DNA of 39,317 nt from an uncultured Clostridia bacterium (GTDB lineage: Bacteria; Bacillota; Clostridia; Christensenellales; CAG-1252): positions 1 to 39,317 of the forward strand of contig CAMPCZ010000004.1 of the NCBI GenBank assembly GCA_946648015.1. Reading direction: 5' to 3'. The position numbers and the translations under genes were made by a program. The notes beneath the pieces were generated by a model, which ran no database searches, was not told the origin of the DNA, and was given only the letters and a program-made list of their open reading frames with translations. This document shows, one piece after another, positions 36,613 to 39,317 of the stretch. How positions within the stretch are numbered: position 1 is the stretch's first letter; each line of letters begins with the position of its first letter.

Positions 36613-37899
36613 ATGAAACGCCTATTTTTAGCCATGCTTTGCCTTGTCATATTGTTGTCCACCCTGCTTTGCGGCTGTCGGCACGCGGCGCCTTCCGCGC
36701 CACGACAACAAGAGTTGGAGCCCATCGCCTATTCGGCGCAAATCGTTCTCGACGCCGCCACCAAGCGAATGGAGGGGACACTCCAATTCACATTCGTCTC
36801 GCCCGAAAACGGTCTTAAGGAGTTATGCGTTTGGGCGCCTCACGGCTTAGACGGGGCGCAATGCAACGAGCAAAGCCTATCCCTCGAGCGGCAAGAGAAC
36901 TACACGCTGCTTGCCCTACCCACTGTCGCCGAGGCGGGCAGCGAATGGGATATACGCCTACGCTTTTCTATGGATTGCGCCTATGGAGCGGGCTTCGTCG
37001 CCCGCGATTTTATTCCCCTTGTGTGCGCCTTTGACCAAGGATTTCTGCGCCCCCAAGCACCCGACTACGCGCCCTATTTTCGACCATGGGCGGGGCAGGT
37101 CGACATGACGATCGTCGCACCAAAGACCCAGGTGGTGCTGTGCTCCGGGCAACTGGTCGAGCGCACCTATCCCGACGGCATACAGAGCGTACGCTACGCC
37201 TTGGACGTGGCGCGCCCCAACCAAATGATAGCCGACCCCTACCTCGCACGGCGCGAAGCCACCGTGGGGCATACCCATTGGGAATACTACGCCACTTCGT
37301 TGCATGACCCCGTGTGGCAAACTCTGCTATCGCTCGCCGACGCCGCCACTACGCTGTGGGGTGAGCCTGCACACGACCACGTGGCCATCGTGCAAGGGTC
37401 ATATGCCGCCACACCCGCCTTGGTCGGAATGGCGGCCACCGATATGCGCACCATAGCCGAAGCGGTAGCGGCCATGTGGGCGGGAGCGCCCGCCGCCGAT
37501 GCTTGGATCACGCCCTCTATCGAGCGATTTGCGCTGTATCGCCTGTATGTGGATATAGACGAAAAGGCCGCCTATAAACTGCGTGACGAAGCGCGGCAAA
37601 CCCTTTTGGAATACCAACTGTTATTTGGCCAAACGGGGGACGCCGCACGTATGGACAAACCGCTCGCAAGCTATGACGAGAACGCCTATCGAGCGCTGCT
37701 CGAGAACAAAGGACTGCTGCTATGGAGCACGTTGCGCGAAATAGCGGGCGAAGCGATAGACCGCGCCATACTCGCCTTGCGCCGATCGCCGACGGCACCC
37801 GATACGGCTGCGGTGATGGCCGCGGTGAGCAAGACCACCCATCACGATTATAGCGACTATTTTGCCGCCTGGCTCGGGGGCAACGTGTTATTGGTATAA
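36613..37899 (+). CDS. M1-peptidase-like lipoprotein lacking HExxH (predicted catalytically inactive)
   Basis: Lipoprotein signal ...LLSTLLCGC; M1-like layout, IAEAVAAMWAG where VAHEIAHQWFG would be expected, followed by IERFALY (cf. NEGFATY). Confidence 0.65.
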   Translation: MKRLFLAMLCLVILLSTLLCGCRHAAPSAPRQQELEPIAYSAQIVLDAATKRMEGTLQFTFVSPENGLKELCVWAPHGLDGAQCNEQSLSLERQENYTLLALPTVAEAGSEWDIRLRFSMDCAYGAGFVARDFIPLVCAFDQGFLRPQAPDYAPYFRPWAGQVDMTIVAPKTQVVLCSGQLVERTYPDGIQSVRYALDVARPNQMIADPYLARREATVGHTHWEYYATSLHDPVWQTLLSLADAATTLWGEPAHDHVAIVQGSYAATPALVGMAATDMRTIAEAVAAMWAGAPAADAWITPSIERFALYRLYVDIDEKAAYKLRDEARQTLLEYQLLFGQTGDAARMDKPLASYDENAYRALLENKGLLLWSTLREIAGEAIDRAILALRRSPTAPDTAAVMAAVSKTTHHDYSDYFAAWLGGNVLLV

Positions 37900-37900
37900 A

Positions 37901-37949
37901 AAAGCGCCCCGCCGCATAGGGTACAAACCATTGCACGGGGCGCGGTTTT
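37901..37949. terminator. Hairpin terminator between convergent genes
   Basis: GCGCCCCG (37904-37911) / CGGGGCGC (37936-37943) followed by GGTTTT. Confidence 0.7.
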
Positions 37950-37959
37950 CTATGGACGA

Positions 37960-38718
37960 TCATAGGTACAATATGGCCAAGGCAATGAGGAATTGCGCCG
38001 CATAGTAGGTGATGTGATTGGACGCTATCATCAACTTGCTCTCGGGGTGCAAAGCACCCGTCCTTTGATAGTCGGCAGGTTTGCTGAAATAAGTAATGGA
38101 CAAGATGAGGTCGGATACGATAAAGAGTACCGCGCCCGCCAACAGCAAAGTATTGGCGGTGCAAGCGCAAACCGCCACCAACTGCCATATCGAATAGACC
38201 ACAAACCAGGCCAAAAGCAAAGCATAGCACACGCTGGGCAGCAAAAACTTGCCGAAGCGCATCTTCATCACGCCTATACTTACGGCAAATATGGCCGCTA
38301 CCAGCCCTATGGCCACCAGGGCCGACCACAACAAATTGAGTTGCGTGCCGCCAAAGCGCAATGCGCTAGCCGCAATATACAGCACGTGGCCTATGCCAAA
38401 CGCCGACATTCCTACGTATGTCATGGCGTCGGCGTCCTTTTGCGCGCCGTCGTAGCCCAGTCCTTTGAGAAAAATTTTGCAGTCCAGCGTGATGTCGCCC
38501 ACCAAGCCGCACACCAAACCGCCTATCATCAATAGAGCCGAGGTCAAGTGCGCTTGGGGGTCGGCGTTGCACAATAGGGCTGCCACGGCGACGGCCACAA
38601 ACAGCAACGACGTCAAACTTTTCAGACCAATGGCCAATGCCGACGAATACTTGTCGCGCACCACGCAAAATGCCGCGAGGGTCACTACACCCAATGCCAA
38701 AAAAATATACGGATACAT
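37960..38718 (-). CDS. YhhN/TMEM86 family (lysoplasmalogenase-like) membrane protein
   Basis: Eight-ish TM protein; LMIGGLVCGLVGDITLD and AVLFIVSDLILSITYF motifs; SD AAAGGAG. Confidence 0.78.
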   Translation of the reverse strand: MYPYIFLALGVVTLAAFCVVRDKYSSALAIGLKSLTSLLFVAVAVAALLCNADPQAHLTSALLMIGGLVCGLVGDITLDCKIFLKGLGYDGAQKDADAMTYVGMSAFGIGHVLYIAASALRFGGTQLNLLWSALVAIGLVAAIFAVSIGVMKMRFGKFLLPSVCYALLLAWFVVYSIWQLVAVCACTANTLLLAGAVLFIVSDLILSITYFSKPADYQRTGALHPESKLMIASNHITYYAAQFLIALAILYL

Positions 38719-38763
38719 AATTCTCCTTTTATACGTTATACAAGCGAAACGTTCGTCGGGCAA

Positions 38764-39087
38764 CTATTTGCGTATAAAGGACTCGTCGCCGCCGTCCTCT
38801 ATGGAAACGAAGCGTTCCACCGTCATATGCAAATCGTACTTTTCGCGCAAGGCGGCTATCTCGGCCATCATAGGCGACCGATGGTGCTCGTCCAGCGCCG
38901 CCTCGTCTCGCCAACTGTCCACCAGCAGCACGACACCCGCATCCTCGGCGGGATAGTAGTAGGCATACCGCAGATTGCCGGGCTCACGGCGAATGGACTC
39001 CACCACGCCCTTGGCAGTCATCTCGTCCGCGAAAGCGCGGGCAGCGCCCTCTTTTCCTCGATAAAAAACGTGTAATGTAATGCTCAT
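38764..39087 (-). CDS. Antibiotic biosynthesis monooxygenase (ABM) domain protein
   Basis: MSITLHVFYRGKEGAARAFADEM...EPGNLRYAYYYPAED...LVDSWRDEAALDEHHRSP. Confidence 0.85.
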   Translation of the reverse strand: MSITLHVFYRGKEGAARAFADEMTAKGVVESIRREPGNLRYAYYYPAEDAGVVLLVDSWRDEAALDEHHRSPMMAEIAALREKYDLHMTVERFVSIEDGGDESFIRK

Positions 39088-39090
39088 AGG

Positions 39091-39302
39091 CTCTCCTTCT
39101 CAAAAGGTTTGTTTTGTCCCGACAAAATGCTTTCGTCCGCAATGCGGCCTCGGATACCAAGCGCCTTTTCTCTACACTATTTTGCAACCATACGAACGCC
39201 GGCCTCTCGGCCGTACCTACTTGGCAGTAGGCCTCGCTTCGCTCCTGCGTTCTGTCGCAAGACGGCGCAAGCGTAATGCAAATACTTCGTGCTTGCACGC
39301 TT
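39091..39302 (-). ncRNA. Candidate structured 5' leader or independent ncRNA upstream of ABM gene
   Basis: Minus-strand -10 TATAAT at 39309-39314 and several perfect stems (see findings). Confidence 0.45.
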
Positions 39303-39317
39303 GCTTCTATTATACAA

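Noticed and set aside
38984-39298. 104-aa minus-strand ORF in the right-edge intergenic region
   Set aside because: Runs across the structured region and into the ABM gene out of frame; no SD; composition typical of noise.

Overview
The window looks like chromosomal DNA from an uncultured Gram-positive, Clostridia-like bacterium. This placement is inference from SpoIIE, KtrAB, the V-type ATPase, Gram-positive style lipoproteins and strong SD/promoter motifs. It is gene-dense and mostly in minus-strand operons. Contents in order: C-terminal part of a class I/II aminotransferase; NAD-dependent epimerase with a Cys-rich tail plus an EFR1-type flavodoxin-ferredoxin; MFS transporter; NitT/TauT-type ABC operon; sugar phosphate isomerase-like TIM barrel; potABCD-type polyamine ABC operon led by an XRE-cupin regulator; small helical protein of unknown function; complete V-type ATPase operon (H-I-K-E-C-F-A-B-D, with Na+-site residues in subunit K); KtrAB; a tightly overlapped glycosidase / membrane protein / BaiN-like flavoprotein operon; Ig-like/beta-helix lipoprotein with TGDGN repeats; SpoIIE; peptidase S51; an M1-peptidase-like lipoprotein that has lost HExxH; YhhN family protein; ABM monooxygenase. 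I see no CRISPR array, transposon, rRNA or tRNA. The most interesting non-coding signals are: (i) an orphan promoter-to-terminator unit downstream of pepE that looks like a ~100-nt sRNA with a 5' GNRA hairpin and a C-rich loop; (ii) a multi-hairpin RNA-like leader at the right edge; (iii) three genes whose -10 box sits directly at the start codon with no SD (leaderless candidates: spoIIE, ktrB, M1-like lipoprotein); (iv) a 15-bp box shared by two lipoprotein promoters at nearly the same distance from the -10. All were read by eye; no searches or folding programs were run.
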